Assembly (NCBI RefSeq): GCF_024586455.1
Contig: NC_065921.1
Span: forward strand, 6,107,401-6,171,400
Length of the DNA stretch: 64,000 nt
Direction: 5' to 3'
From: Bactrocera neohumeralis
Taxonomy: Eukaryota; Arthropoda; Insecta; Diptera; Tephritidae
Shown in pieces: positions 49,020 to 61,958 of this stretch. The position numbers and the translations under genes were made by a program. Below the pieces are notes generated by a model that saw only the letters and a list, made by a program, of their open reading frames with translations, searched no databases and was not told the DNA's origin. Each line of letters opens with the position of its first letter. Positions within the stretch are counted from its first letter, which is position 1.

Positions 49020-49335
49020 CTAAGTGAAAAGTGAAAGCTCAAGAAAGCACAAAAAAGCTCTTGAAAGCTCTTGAAATCTCATGAAAGCTTTCACTATTCG
49101 TGTGCAACCTACTCCCATATTTCCAAGAAAGTACACTTTTTATTTACTTTTCTCAAGAAAGCTCTTGAAAGCTTTCACTATTCTGATGCTTCCTACTTGA
49201 ACATTTTCATGAAAGTACACTTCTTATTTACTTTTCTATTTTTTCGCCTTCTACAGTTTATAAAGTTAGAAAAAATAAGGATTTTGACAGAACCAGCTTA
49301 TCAATTTTTTTATTAGAACGAATGAAGTGAAAGCT
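49020..49335. repeat. 85-bp tandem repeat rich in GAAAGCTTTC
   Basis: GAAAGCTTTCACTATTC occurs near 49083 and 49168, and GAAAGTACACTTNTTATTTA near 49128 and 49212, so two units are 84-85 bp apart. They are preceded by short AAGCTCTTGAAAGCTC reiterations and followed by GTGAAAGCTCAAAAGCTC. Confidence 0.6.
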
Positions 49336-52300
49336 CAAAAGCTCATTACAAGAAGATGCTAACTAAGGAATAGACTATCTATTGGTAATACTTAAGAAAG
49401 AGGGAGGATTTTTTCTGAGTCCCCAGCGATAACGGTACGCAATGCAGTACCAATTGAGAAGGTAGTAAAGAAACATTATGAAGACCTAGTGGAGTGAGGC
49501 CGAGTTCACACAATCTTTTGAAGTTACATAGACTGGCGTAGAAGAAACGAGTGGTGCGTTTTTAAGGACTCGGTCGAAATCGCTTCAATCAAGAAGTTTT
49601 TTTGTTTTTGTTTGACGCCTAAAATAGTTTATTACATTTATATATTCCCGAATTTTACAACTTAAATATACATTTAACTCAGCTTGTATATAAATGTCCA
49701 GTCAGAACTAAGCCCCAAAAACCGAAATGAGGACAACAAAAAACACTTGTGCGCCACATGCCAGTCCTTCTTCCATTGCAACCACATATTTAATGGATTT
49801 CCTAGTTTGCTATGCACCCATTAAGATCATATCGGCGCAAGTGCTTTTATGTGCCACTTGACCTTCACGCGCTTCACTGCTAAGCTTAAGCTTAGCAAAA
49901 CAAAGAAAAAAGTACGCTTCAATCCTTTTCGTTTAGACACAATAACCAAATGAAGATTCTGCCGACTTTTTTATGTTATTTTTCTCTTTTTGGTCGCTTA
50001 CGTCATCGACGGCAGCCGAAAGCTTACTTCTGAAGATCTGAAGCATCGCTGCTGTGCTGAGTCAAGAAAAAACCTGTCACTGGCTGCGGAAAAAAGTGAA
50101 ACCGTAAACGCGCAGCGGTCCAAGCCCCAAGCCGGTTCGCGCTGCTCCACTGACACCGCAAATGCGACAACGCAGAATTCATTCAAATTTCGTTTTCAAT
50201 TTAATTTTAATACAATGATGCTGTTTTTAATGGTGTTTATGTGAGTCTTTTTTTCTTTTAAGCATCTTTGTTGCTTTAAATTTATGTCTTTTGTGGTCAC
50301 TTATTAATTTGGCATTTTCGTTGAATTTATTTGCCGTGATTTTTGTTTTTTTTTTTGGGTTTTTGTGCGATAAAATTTTATTTGCTTAAAATTTCTGTTT
50401 TGCGAATGGCAAGTCTTATAAAAAAAAGGTTTAAATTGTTCGCAAAAATAAAAAAAATACACAAAGTTAATTAAAAAATAAATGTTTCAAAATTGTTCGC
50501 ATTTATTCAATTTTTTTTCGGTGTACACTTAGCAACTCTTCAAATTCATACTCATTTTGCTTACAATTTTAAGATTTTTTTTTTTAACGCTGCGCTTCGC
50601 TCGCATTCACTTGCATTTCACAAGATTTGCATATCACAGCGCCAAAGCGATTAAAATTCTTAATAATTTTTATTTTTATTTTTTTTTATTTTTATGGAAG
50701 ACACTCGTTGTTGTCTTAAACAAAATTCGCTTTCAATTGCTTGTGCTTGCGCTGTTGTTGTGCTGTGTTATTGTTGTTGCAGTGCGACTAATTCGCGTAT
50801 AAATTAAATCGCCTGCCATCATTTGATTCTTAATTCGAATATTTTTTCCAGAAGAACGCCGCACAACACCACACCGCACATCGTAGCGCCGCAGAGCAAA
50901 GCTGCGCTCAGTGAAATGTTATTCGAAATCGATTTGCGAATTATAAATGCAAGTGCAAACTTTGGCATTTAATTTATGATTCAAAATGTCGCGCTTTGTT
51001 GTTGTGCCTGTGCTGTTGCGAGGCGCGGTCAGCGCAGTCGATGCGCTGACTTCAATCACGACTCAGCCGAGTGCGCGCTCGTCGTCGCTTCAGCTTTGCT
51101 TCGCCATTTTTAATACAGTTTCCAAGCGCTTTTATTTAGCTTTTATTTAAACAAAAGCATTTATTTGTCAAGTCACTTTGGCTAGCGTGGCAGTGAGTCA
51201 TAGGCTTGAATTCAATCACATCCGTTTCGGTCACAAACCGTTTGAAGGACGCCCATGCGCGCGCTCATAAATATGAGCAATAATGATAAGAATTGAATTA
51301 GCCGAATATCTAATGCTTCTAGGTATGTTAGGTCTAGTCATCGGTACGAAAATAGCGTTGCGGTTGGAGCAGCTTAGTTTAGCTTTAGTTGGTATTATTT
51401 TACAGTTCATTTTAATGGAGCTACCATGTCTTTTAAGCGTTATAGATTTGTTATAGAAAATACCAAATAGGAAGAATAATATTTAAATTTTGTAATGTAT
51501 GAAGAAAGAAGAAGAAGAATATACTATATGCCGATTTAGATTTCGAGGAAACTGTAACCAAAAAGGTTCACTAAAGCATTAAAGATATTACCGCAGCGAA
51601 CTGTCTCTACCAAGAAGGCAAAGCGAGTTCATCGATCTTGCTACATTGGCATTTTCCAGCTCAAGAAGTTTTCTTTTCCACAAATATTGCGCTGCCACAA
51701 CAGAAGTTGCCGCGTCTGAATGCAGACTAAGCATATAGACTTGGAGGACGGAAAAAACTCAAAAAAAATAGTGGCTTATTTCGACTTTATAGAACAAACT
51801 ATGCTCTAGCAACGAATATTGAACTAGTTTTAGCATTAATTCGTAAAATAAATAAAAAAGATCGAGCAGACATTTTTGAGCTAAAGCAAAGAAAATATAT
51901 GCGTATGAACGCGGCAGATTCCAAAATGATGAAGAAAAAAGTGCGTACGTTTTCATTTTGTCAGAAAAATTAAAATCATTTTACCTATGTAGTATATGGG
52001 AGATGGGGTAGTACCGATTTGATTTTATCTATTAACTATTATCTTGCCACGTACTAGAAAAATGTTCCCTGAGATTTGGTAGCTTACATATAATCACCAA
52101 TCATATGGAGTAACGTTAGCCGGATGTTCGAAAATCCTGATAATATTTATAAGGGGTCTAAGTCAAGTTTTCGCCCAATTGCACTTATTTTAGGCACAAA
52201 GATAAATTGTTATGAGAAAAACATATTCTATAATTTTCATTGAGATAACTAAAATATCGACCGATAGCTACAAGCAGCATACAATTACCTGGAAGTTCGA

Positions 52301-54851
52301 AAATCTTTGTATTACGTACAAGTATATGGGGGTTCAAAGTGGTACTGACACAATTTAAGCCATTTTGACACACTTAGAATTACTATTGTCAAGAAAAGAT
52401 TCTGTCTGAATTTCAATTGTATGTCCCACACATTGACCGGTGGGATCCACATATTCGGTACCTAGGAGCTGGTACAGTTTTGGTCGGATTTGAGCAAATG
52501 TTGGTCATAAGGTGGCATACTTTAAAAAAATGATTAGTGCAAAGTTTTATGCCGTTATCGGTTTTTCGAGTTTCGAGATATATGATTTCACCAAAATGCC
52601 ACGATAATTATCCAATTTTCACACTGCCTTCCAAAAGCTTTCTTTGTAGCAACAGGTTGCAATAGTAAAAAAAGAATCCTGGCTTATCATATATTAAGAG
52701 AAAAAACACAGTTTTCCTCCGTCGAATATATTTGTTAGCTTGCAAATGCTAAATTTTTATTTTACATGAACTTTATAAAGTCCGTTATTAGGCTAACGTC
52801 TTGATGTTTTATTCATATATTTCTCACACATTTTATAACAACAAAAATATTTGAACATTTCTGCACATTTTGAACTGATTATTTCGATTTGATGGACCAA
52901 CAAAAATTTCAAAAAAAAAATCTGTATAAGCGACCCATTCTAAAATATTTAATCAAATTAAAAAATAGCTGGAGATCTATGAAACAACATTACCTCTAGG
53001 AGCAAAAAAAATATTATTATTTATTTTAATTAAAAAGCAGAGATTTTGCGATTATTTTCGACTGAGAAAATTATGAGTAAAATGAAAACACTTCTTTATT
53101 GTTGTTGTTGTATTTATATTGTATTATAAATTTTTTGCATTTCTCAGCCACTTAACACCGTTTTTAAATAGATTATATGACGAATTTTAGCGCCAACGAC
53201 TGAAAGAGTGAAGGACACGCGTACAATAACTGCTACGGCAGTAGATGGATAGTCAACTAATGAGAGGAGATTGAGATTTAAAGAAAATAAGATTAAAGCA
53301 AAGAAAGTAGTTGCATGAATACGCAGTATGGTTGTTGTAAGCTCATGTGAGGGAAAGTTAAGGTCAAAAAGCTAACTAAATCATATAAAATAAAGAAATT
53401 TATAAATAATGAAATATTGCAATTTTATTTCCACGTCTCCGCTACTCTTCTTACAGTTTTCGTTTTCGTTGCAAGAACTTTCGATTTCAGTGCACATCCT
53501 GAGATCTTTGAGTCTAATAAGTTCTAAATATAAATGATTAAGCATAAACTTCAACGACTTATAAATTTAGCAACTATTGACCGTTATATAATCGCAAATT
53601 ATGCAGATGTGCAACCTTCAACACGCTAGTTTGGTGCTAGCCACGGAAAGGCAGGTGATTCACCTGCTCGCGTCAAATATACAATAAGCGATAAAGGCGG
53701 CTTCCTCATGTGAAATTTATGGCTGCGATGTATTGACGTGGTTGCCAAAACAAAAACAAAAGCAAAAATCGAAAATATAATAAAAACAGCAACAACAACA
53801 CTTGACAGCTGGACCGAACGCATGGCGTTGACAACACAAGTCAATAAAAGATAAATGCAAATTACAGCTGCGATGAAGAAACATAATGGACAGAAACTAA
53901 AAAAGCAATAGAAATCAAATTTGAAAAAAAAAAACAACTGAAAAATAACAAAGCGATAAGGAACAACAACAAAAAATAACGATAACAAACAACAAGAAAA
54001 ACGAAGAAATGTAAACACATTATGCTTTTATGCATAAAATCAAAAATAATGGCTCATAAATGAATACAAACTATGGAATAGAGAAGACGAAAATAGGAAG
54101 ATGGAGTTGGAGATAAGGCAAGAAGACGCTGGCATAAAGTTAGAGCAAGTAACTAACTCTTCCGGGTCGAGCGCGTTGCTGAGCCTAATAAATTTTTCAC
54201 ACGTTAGCGGCAGTGTGTTGCAACGCGCCACAGGTGGAGTGTGGAGAAATGTTTAAAAATAAATTTTGAAATGATTTGAGAGTAAAATGCATTAACTTAG
54301 GCATAAGTTTACGTTTAGTAATTTAAATATGTTTTCGTTTATATAAATTATATTTTTTGCTGCTGATACTATATTTACCTATTATTACTATTTCTATAAA
54401 AAACCCTGTTATTTTTTTTTTGATTTTTAAGCTTTTCTAGGTTTATATTGATTTTCATTTCCACAGGCACTCAGAAATTATTGCACTTTTGTCACAGAAT
54501 ACTGAATATATATATTTTTTACTATGAATAGTTTGGGTTTTATTTTTTCATTTTCCTACTTTGCTGATTAACCCATTGTCATTTAAGTATTTTAAATTTG
54601 ATTTCTTTTCAATGATTCATCTGGCACGCGAATATTACTTGACAACAAGCATCGGGTAAATGTCTGGATTACTTATTAAACGCGTGACCTCTGACAGCGC
54701 CATCGTACAGTAGGTGAACAAGTGCTAGTGGGTGGCCGACAAAAGACTTTAGCGACAAACTTGTTGAGAAAAGCTATTTAAAAATCGTGTCTGCCTTCAA
54801 AGAACAGGAATATACTAAAAAATAATAAAAATATATAACTTGAGTTATTTA

Positions 54852-55487
54852 TTAGGTAGTCGAAAAAGTCCTTTCGTATGTTGTCAATAGATGTCGTTAG
54901 AGTCGTATATCTCCAATGCTACCAATCACATTGTGTCATACCATATAGTGTTGGAAAGGTGAGATTTAAGCTTCATTTAAAAAAAGTTAAATTTGGGAAA
55001 TTTGAAAATAGTTACAGCTGTTCAAAACTGAGTGAAACTAATGAAGAAATTCGCTAAATTTTGAAATTTTAGTATAAACAAGGGAAGAATGCCACGCAAG
55101 CCACCAATGAAATTTGTGAGTTTACGGAGACGATGCTGCATCAGTTCTTGTAGCACAAGAATGGTTCGCTCGCTTCCGTTCTGAAAATTTCGAAAGAAAG
55201 ATGCACTTCGCTCTGGTCGACCCATCGTTGAAAAATTCGATGAAATCATGAAAAATATTGACCAGGACCACCACGTAAGTCGCCATGACATCGCTAACGA
55301 ACTTAACATTCATCATCAAACAGTTTCGAACCATTTCAAAGAGGCTGGCTACGAAAAGAAGCGCGATGTTTGGGTATCACATGAATTGTCTGTGAAAAAT
55401 TCAATGGACCGAATTATCATTAAAAAAATTAAAAAAAATGGATTGAAATTTGATTAGAAATACGAAAAGGCTTTTTCGACTACTCTA
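54852..55487 (+). mobile_element. Internally deleted mariner element with both ends, 636 bp
   Basis: TTAGGTAGTCGAAAAAGTCC at the left and CTTTTTCGACTACTCTA at the right are inverted ends, flanked by TA (54850-54851 and 55488-55489). The plus strand encodes an N-terminal mariner transposase fragment. It is first frameshifted (KQGKNATQATNEI-like, near 55078-55120), then open as KNIDQDHHVSRHDIANELNI, VSNHFKEAGYEKKRDVW and VSHELSVKNSMDRI (55250-55420). The protein then jumps straight to the 3' terminus, so the whole catalytic domain is deleted. It is the intermediate between the 57.1-kb transposase and the 157-bp MITE at 12.1 kb. Confidence 0.85.
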
Positions 55488-57081
55488 TATATCTATGTAG
55501 TAATATTCACCTTGAAAATAATTATGGAAATCTCTATTAAAACTTTTATGTATAAATACGAATGTGCAGTACATTTCCATAGGTAGGTTCCCATAATTAT
55601 TTGCAAGGTGAAATATTCCTTCAGAGTTTTGCAAAGCAAACACAGCACGCATTTTTGCCATAAAAGCAAACAAGTGTCATTATTACGTCAGCAAAGTTCT
55701 ACATATAAGAACAAAACGTATTAAACATAACTTCAGAATTCTTGCGTAACTCAGAGCGCAACAAAAATATGCATACAAATTTCGCAAACAAATAACAACA
55801 ACAACAACAAAGTATGCGCGCAACATAAAATTAAGCACAAAATCACAAAGTCCTCAAGCTGCCAATGCGATGATGGATGGCGCCCGCACATGCAAGCAGC
55901 GCCAGCAGCTGCGGCCAACTAAATAGGCACAGCGCAAACAAATTAACACACATTAACAAACAACTACACAGACTTAACATTGCAGGTGCTCGTGTGTGTG
56001 TGCAACAAATAGCTCATGCATAACGCCACGCGCAGTCGTCAAACGGAGCGGCTGATTGGTGGCGGTGGATTTTGTGCGCATAATGCGAACAAATGAATGC
56101 GCATGCGCCCAGCCAACAAGGCGCTGAACACCGCGCCACACTCCACGCTCCACTCTTTAGAGGCGTCAACATGTAAACAAAGCGGGCAACAAGCATAGTA
56201 AAATCAACAATGCGCGCACACACGTACACATGCCAATGTGGCACTGCGCCAACAGTTGTAAAGAGTTGAAGAATGAAAACTCGAATTTGAATGGGAATGC
56301 GAGTGCGAGTGCGCATGCGCATGCGCAAGGCGACGAACGTGAACACGACAGCGCACCCACAAAAACATCAAATCGAATGACAGGCAAACAACAATAACAA
56401 TAACAATGGCAACAACAAGTGCAAATAGAACAACATGTTGAAATATGACGGCATAACAAGAACACTTTAAATTGCAATAACAACAACAATGCGGGCAACC
56501 AATAATAAACACGCGCAGCGGCCCAAAAGCAATCAAATAAATTGTGGTGAAGGCAAGGTGGGGTAGTGCGGTGCGGTGAAGACAAGGGCGCAGACTTACA
56601 GGCGATCACTGTGCAACACCACCGCCGCACTTTGTGGCACTTAAATGGCGCAACACGCGTTTGTTCTTGCATATTCATGTTGTAGTTGTTGTTATTGTTT
56701 TTTGTTCATTCAGTTTTAAATTTCGTTAACCCTTTTGCGGCTGTTAATAGTTTACTCTTAAATGGTTTTGCATAATTTTCCACAATTTGTCTTGCTTTTT
56801 TATTGTTGTTGTTTGCTGATTTTATTGCGCAGCATATTCTGTTTTTTGTTTATTTAGTTTGTTTTTTCATTCTTTCTTCACAGTTCTACCTTTTTGCGCT
56901 CGGTTAATAGCCGCCAATTTGTGGGCGTTGCGTGGGTCACAGCACTGTGTGGTGTGTTGTTGTTCTAGCCACTGCTCACAGTGTGTTACAAATGAACAAA
57001 TTTTAAGTAAAAAATTTTGGACAGAAGAGTGAGGGCTTTAGATATTAGTCAAGGTTTGGTTGCAGAGTGGTTTTTCAATTA

Positions 57082-57870
57082 AGAAATAGTCGAAAAAGTC
57101 TTTTCGCATTTCTAATCAAACTTTAATTTTTTTTTGGTATATTTGTAATGAACTTTAACGAATCAAATATGTACCATTTTGGTGGGCCACTTTTTGCCAT
57201 TTTCCGCTTGAGAAATTATTCCATCAGTGTAAAACTTTTCTATTTTCTCGGCGATAAACTGCGATAAGTAATTTTCACAGGCTTATCTTTAAGCCAACTT
57301 TACTCCAATAAGGAAGTTCTGCATTGAACGAAAAAAATGGTAGTCTGATGGTGGTAGGTCAGGGCTATATGGTGGATGCATCAAAACTTCCCAGCCAAGC
57401 TCTCACAGTTTTTGCCGAGTCATCAAATATGTGTGTGGTCTAGCATTGTCCTGATGGAAGCCGAAGCCCTTTCTGTTGTCAGATCTGTCCGGTTTTTTCG
57501 ATTGCTTGCTTCAATCTCATCAGTTGCTGACTGTAAGATGTAAAATCAATCGTTCGACCAGGCTGAGTAGATCATAGTGGATGATTCCTTTCACCAAACA
57601 CTCAGCATAACCTTTCGAGGGCTCAATACTGGCTTTGCGACCATTTGTTTAGCTTCACCACAGTTGGACCATAATCTTTTACGCACATTATTGTGGTATT
57701 TGATCCACTTTTCATCTCCTGTTATCATTCGTTTCAGAAATGGTTCGATTTTATTTCGTTTCAGCAAAGAATCGGAGATGTTAATTCGACCCATTCAATT
57801 TTTCACAGACAATTCATGTGGTACCCAAACATTGAGCTCCTTTGAATACTTGAAAACACTGTTCAGCACA
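57082..57870 (-). mobile_element. Truncated mariner transposase copy
   Basis: Reading the minus strand from about 57860: FKYSKELNVWVPHELSVKN, stop, MGRINISDSLLKRNKIEPFL, KRMITGDEKWIKYHNNVRKR, then KPVLSPRKVMLSVW. After degraded sequence comes an AGKF-type PPY-SPD equivalent, and finally KRKMAKSGPPKW. GDEKW marks the first catalytic Asp region. Stops and frameshifts are scattered throughout. The right-hand (5') end lacks the N-terminal DNA-binding part and the terminal repeat. The left-hand 3' end keeps TAGTCGAAAAAGTCTTTTCG. VWVPHELSVKN equals the 55.3-kb copy with one change. Confidence 0.8.
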
Positions 57871-59574
57871 AAAGAACGCTGTCAAGAATGTGCGGGTGTA
57901 ATGACACACAACGCGCCAGCGCATTCACTCAAGCGCAGATGTTGACAAGCGCATTTATTTCAATGCAAAATAAATATATCACTGCACTCCAAACTCACCA
58001 AGTCAAAAGCGCATTGAAGAGAGAGAGACGTTTTGGTAGGCAAGTGGGTAGCGCGCTATAGGATTTACTTGACTTTTTGGCTAAATAATTGACCAAGCGA
58101 GTGAATGGAGGAAGTGAGCGTAGAAATGAATGAATGAATCTGAGAACGAGTGAGCGCAGGCAGCGCTGCAGTTTGAATTACAAAAGTGGCTGCAAGGCAA
58201 ACACGTAGGCAAATACACAACCACGTAAGTCTTTGCGAAGCTTAGTTGTCACGTAAGTCATGGCGTTAACTAAAGAGGGTAGTTAAGGTGTTCGCACGCC
58301 TCGAAGGCTGGTGGACCACACCAGTAGGCTGGCACTTGCGGTGAAACAACAAAACCCAGGCAATTTTCTCACCAAATTTTTTGCAGAAATGCAAAAAAAC
58401 ACATAACAAATAAAAGCAACAAAGCACCGCGTGATGCGCCACAAGACGGCCAGTGTGAACACATGTTGCAAATAGCTGACAAGGATTGCCGTTAAAGCCG
58501 AAAAAAGCACAGAGCTGGCGATCATGTAATTTTCGTATTACTGCAACAAAGCGCAGCAACTTTACATTTCCTTGACGCGGTAAAAAAAGCTTGCATAATT
58601 CCTTAACACTTTCAATTCGCATAATGCGCGCACAAACACACACACACATAGGCGCGCTGGCGTGCTGGCACAAATAATCACGGGTTCGCCGCGCAAAGCT
58701 CGACTCGCACTTAGCGCACACAAAAGCCAATAGAATGCCTTTCAATCGCCGAAACTTTCCTGCACCAGCAGCGACAGCGGCAGCTACTCAGCGTTTGCTA
58801 GCCTATAATTAGGCGCGCAGCACGCATGAACGCACGATGCGCGCGACGCTGCACGAGCATACACGAAGCTGAGCGCTGAGAAAATCGTAATTAGTAATTG
58901 CTGCAAAGACCGCTGGCGGCGCGCACAAAAAGTTGTAAGCGGCCAAATAATAACAATAACAAAGGCAAATAAACTTTCAAACGCCGCGCGGCAGTGATCG
59001 TCAAGTCAAAGCGCGGAAGTGTCAAAAGCGGCAAAACAAAAACACAGAAAACACTTTTTTGATGTGAATATTTGTTTTGAAATTGTATATGTCAATTTAC
59101 GCCAGTGTATTGGTGTGTGTGCGTATGTGTGTGTGTCTTCTTGGTTTGTGTTAATATGTACTAATCAATTCGAGTGTTGCCGCTAATGGACGGAGTGTGC
59201 TGCGCTGGGTTGTCTTGTGATTTGTTGTATTTGCGCAAACATGCCACAACCGTTGACGGTTCAATCACGGAAACAGCTCAATTGTTATGCGTAAGTGTAG
59301 AAGACACTAGTAGCACAAAGTTTCAATGACTCAAGTGCAGATATCTATGTATTTACATTATTATATTTGTATAAGCATCATAAGCGGAGGGAAATATTTG
59401 CCTTAAAAATAGTGATAATACGTAAGAGAAAGCCAAAGTGTTGCTGCCTCAGAGAATTTGTTAATAAAAAAAAGATGAAATATGAAGAGAAGGAGTGGAT
59501 TATATTTTGCAAGCAGAATACGCTGATATGTGAATGTCAAATAAAATAAATTCTGAAAACTTTAGAAATCGTAG

Positions 59575-59890
59575 GCTGCGCTAAAGTTAAAGTACCCTTC
59601 ACTGGTACATTTCTTTTGACATAAAATGTATAAAAAATATTGCTCTTCCTTTTGATCAGTCAGTTTGTATGAAAGATATATGTATGTTCTAGTGGTGCGA
59701 TCTCGACAATTCTTTCGGATGTTGTAGCGCTGATTTGGAGAATATTATTTTTCAAATTTCGTAAGATTATTTTGACAAATAACAAAATTTTCTTTACAAA
59801 CACTTGATTGTGAAGGTTCAGTTTGTGGAGAGTAAAGAAATTGCACAATATTTCAGATCGATATCTCAAAAATAAACAGGCGGACTTACG
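59575..59890 (+). repeat. Copy of the 36.2-kb dispersed repeat
   Basis: GTACCCTTCACTGGTACATT is followed by TCAGTCAGTTTGTATGAAAG, GGTGCGATCTCGACAATTCT and TTTCAGATCGATATCTCAAA, in the same order as in the 36.2-36.74 kb array. Roughly two diverged units are present (GTTCAGTTTGTGGAG at about 59817). It is non-coding. Confidence 0.5.
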
Positions 59891-60299
59891 CATTGACGGC
59901 AGAATAGATACTTCATTCAGCTCTATCTGTGATATGTTTAATTACGAGTATATTTACATTAATACTTTATCCGTGGTTTATCCTCCAAGTATTCCAATAT
60001 AAATAGCCAACAGCTCATAGCTAAAACCATTGCGCATTGAGCATTCTGACATTTTACGGCGTGTTTTTTACGGCAACTTATTTTGAAGAAACAATAATAA
60101 GTAAATGGAAAAATAAGGAAACAGCGGGAAAAGCAATGATGCTCATCGCAGCCGTGTGAAAATTTCAATTTATATTGGGATTTTTTGCTTATGTGATATT
60201 CTACCTCTAATTCATTCACTCAGCGTGATTCTTCAGAAATAAACGATCGATCTGACAAAGGCATCCAAAATGATAAATACGCTGCTGGTAATGTTACGA

Positions 60300-60960
60300 A
60301 AAGGTAAAAAGCTGAAGAACATTTTCGATGCACTTATTCAGGCACGAAAAAAATGGCGGCAGAACTGAAAGTTGAGGAAAAACAAAACCACAGAAGAAAA
60401 CGCGAAAATTTCTGCCTGGTTTCAGTATACATTCTTCTGTTGGATGCAATCGGCGAAATTTTCAGACGCGCTTTTCTAGAGAAGAATTTGATGTATTTCA
60501 ACTGAGTTTGCTGCTTCCAGGAAAAGTATGTGCTTAGAACACCAAAGGAATGCGAAAACTTATTGACTGCTTGATAGATAGATTCGAAGACCTTCTGGAT
60601 AATGACAACGTCAGGCGACGTTTGAAGCTCAAAGTTGAACTTGATCACTGGCAGTGCCATTGGGGGCAGAAGCAAAAGTCAAAGGACAACAAGTTACTGA
60701 CTACTGCACTGGAGACATTTACCCTATAATTCATAGTTTTCTTCCCATATTCTTCACACACTGACGAGTACGAGTTCTGAACGTTCTTTTTTGAAACATC
60801 ATCGCATGAAAACGTGGCTCAGGACGAATCTTTTTCTAGATAAATTGAACGACCTGACTTTGCTGCACACGCATCATGAGATTGAAGTCACTACAGAAGT
60901 GGCGCTCGAAGGATTCTCAAAACTTGTGCCACATCGTTTTGTTTTGTGAAATTTTTCCAT
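60300..60960 (+). mobile_element. hAT-superfamily transposase remnant
   Basis: The plus strand gives AELKVEEKQNHRRKRENFCL (about 60345-60405), then after a frameshift EEFDVFQLSLLLPGK. It continues with LIDRFEDLLDNDNVRRRLKL and ELDHWQCHWGQ (60570-60670). Finally an open segment at 60776-60949 reads SERSFLKHHRMKTWLRTN, LNDLTLLHTHHEIEV and stop. SERSFS-LRR-KTWLR and LT-LALLH-HR are hallmarks of the hAT C-terminal dimerization domain in DUF4371/ZBED-like elements. Zinc finger, catalytic N-terminal part and terminal repeats are not seen. Confidence 0.75.
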
Positions 60961-61074
60961 TCAATACACGAACTGACGACAGTAATATACAACACGTTGC
61001 AATAATGCACGTCTACGATTAATAGTTTTTTCCAAGTTCGTAAGATTTGATATTAGAAGGCCGATTTGAAATTT

Positions 61075-61195
61075 TTTCAAAACACTAAATCAACTGAGCT
61101 CGTCATGCTGATCATTTTTATATAAACATACTTAATAGGGTCTCCGACGTTTTCTTCTAAGTGCTACAAACTTCAGGTTATGAAAAGATATCATA
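61075..61195 (-). repeat. Second copy of the 46.9-kb dispersed block
   Basis: The complement reads GAAGTTTGTAGCACTTAGAA, CGGAGACCCTATTAAGTATG, AAATGATCAGCATGACGAGC and TCAGTTGATTTAG. It aligns base for base in order with 46,930-47,010. About 120 bp are shared. Confidence 0.5.
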
Positions 61196-61933
61196 TTTTT
61201 CAGAGCGATCAATATTTTTTTAAAAACAATAGGCTGTAAAAAACGGTTTTCCTTTTCTGTAAAATAGTATAGTTTTGTTAAATAAACTTGTTTGGTTTGA
61301 AATAGATAACGTACTCAAACTAGGAGAAGGATGCGATGAAATTGTGAAAAAAAACTAACAACAAATTTTTGCTCTGAATCCAAATCTCATTGAAAAAATC
61401 TAAATAACAATCTATGATTGCTCTAACGACTGTACTACTCCGCCTCTCAAAGCGTCACATATTTGTAATTTTATTTATTTTTTTATTCTTTTTTGTTTAA
61501 GTTTCTACCTGCAACATTTTCTACACAATATATATAATTTATTTATTTAATTTATATTTATTTAGCTTATTAAGCGCTTTTTGTGCAGACGTGTGTTGCG
61601 CGGTAAGTTGTGTTTGTTTGTGTTTTTACTTCGCTGCGATTGCCATAATTGTTGATATTTTCATGTTAATTGCTTTCAACATGTTTTTGCTGTGTTTAAC
61701 TTTAATTTTGCTTTTTTCCACTTTGCTTCGCTTTGCTTTGTTTTGTTTCGGTTTGCCTGCGCTAATGATGATGCTGTCACTTCAACTGCACATGTTTTGC
61801 TACTGTTTATGTTGCCTACACTGTTGTTGTTGTGGCTGTTGCTCCTGCCGCTAATATAGCTGTTGTTTGTGTTTGCTTTTTAGGAGTTTTGAGTGATTTT
61901 TGTTTAGTTTTTGTTGTTGTGTTTAGTATATTT

Positions 61934-61958
61934 GTATGTATGTATGTATGTATGTATG
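61934..61958. repeat. (TATG)n microsatellite
   Basis: Six consecutive TATG units on the plus strand, followed by ATTGTTGTTGTTG. Confidence 0.85.

Noticed and set aside
52000..52640. Suspected dispersed repeat with two related GTTCGAAAATC segments
   Set aside because: Similarity between the two parts is weak and no ends or other copies could be found in the window.
56014..56678. Minus-strand overlapping open frames up to 170 codons
   Set aside because: Cys/Leu/His/Arg-rich translation of CAA and GCGCA repeats; three frames open together.
57577..57945. Plus-strand 122-codon open frame
   Set aside because: It is the complement of the mariner transposase remnant on the minus strand.
58266..58745. 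Minus-strand 159-codon open frame as possible grh 5' exon
   Set aside because: Contains CVCVCAR-type repeat translation and no similarity to Grh; no donor in phase 2 fits the downstream exon.
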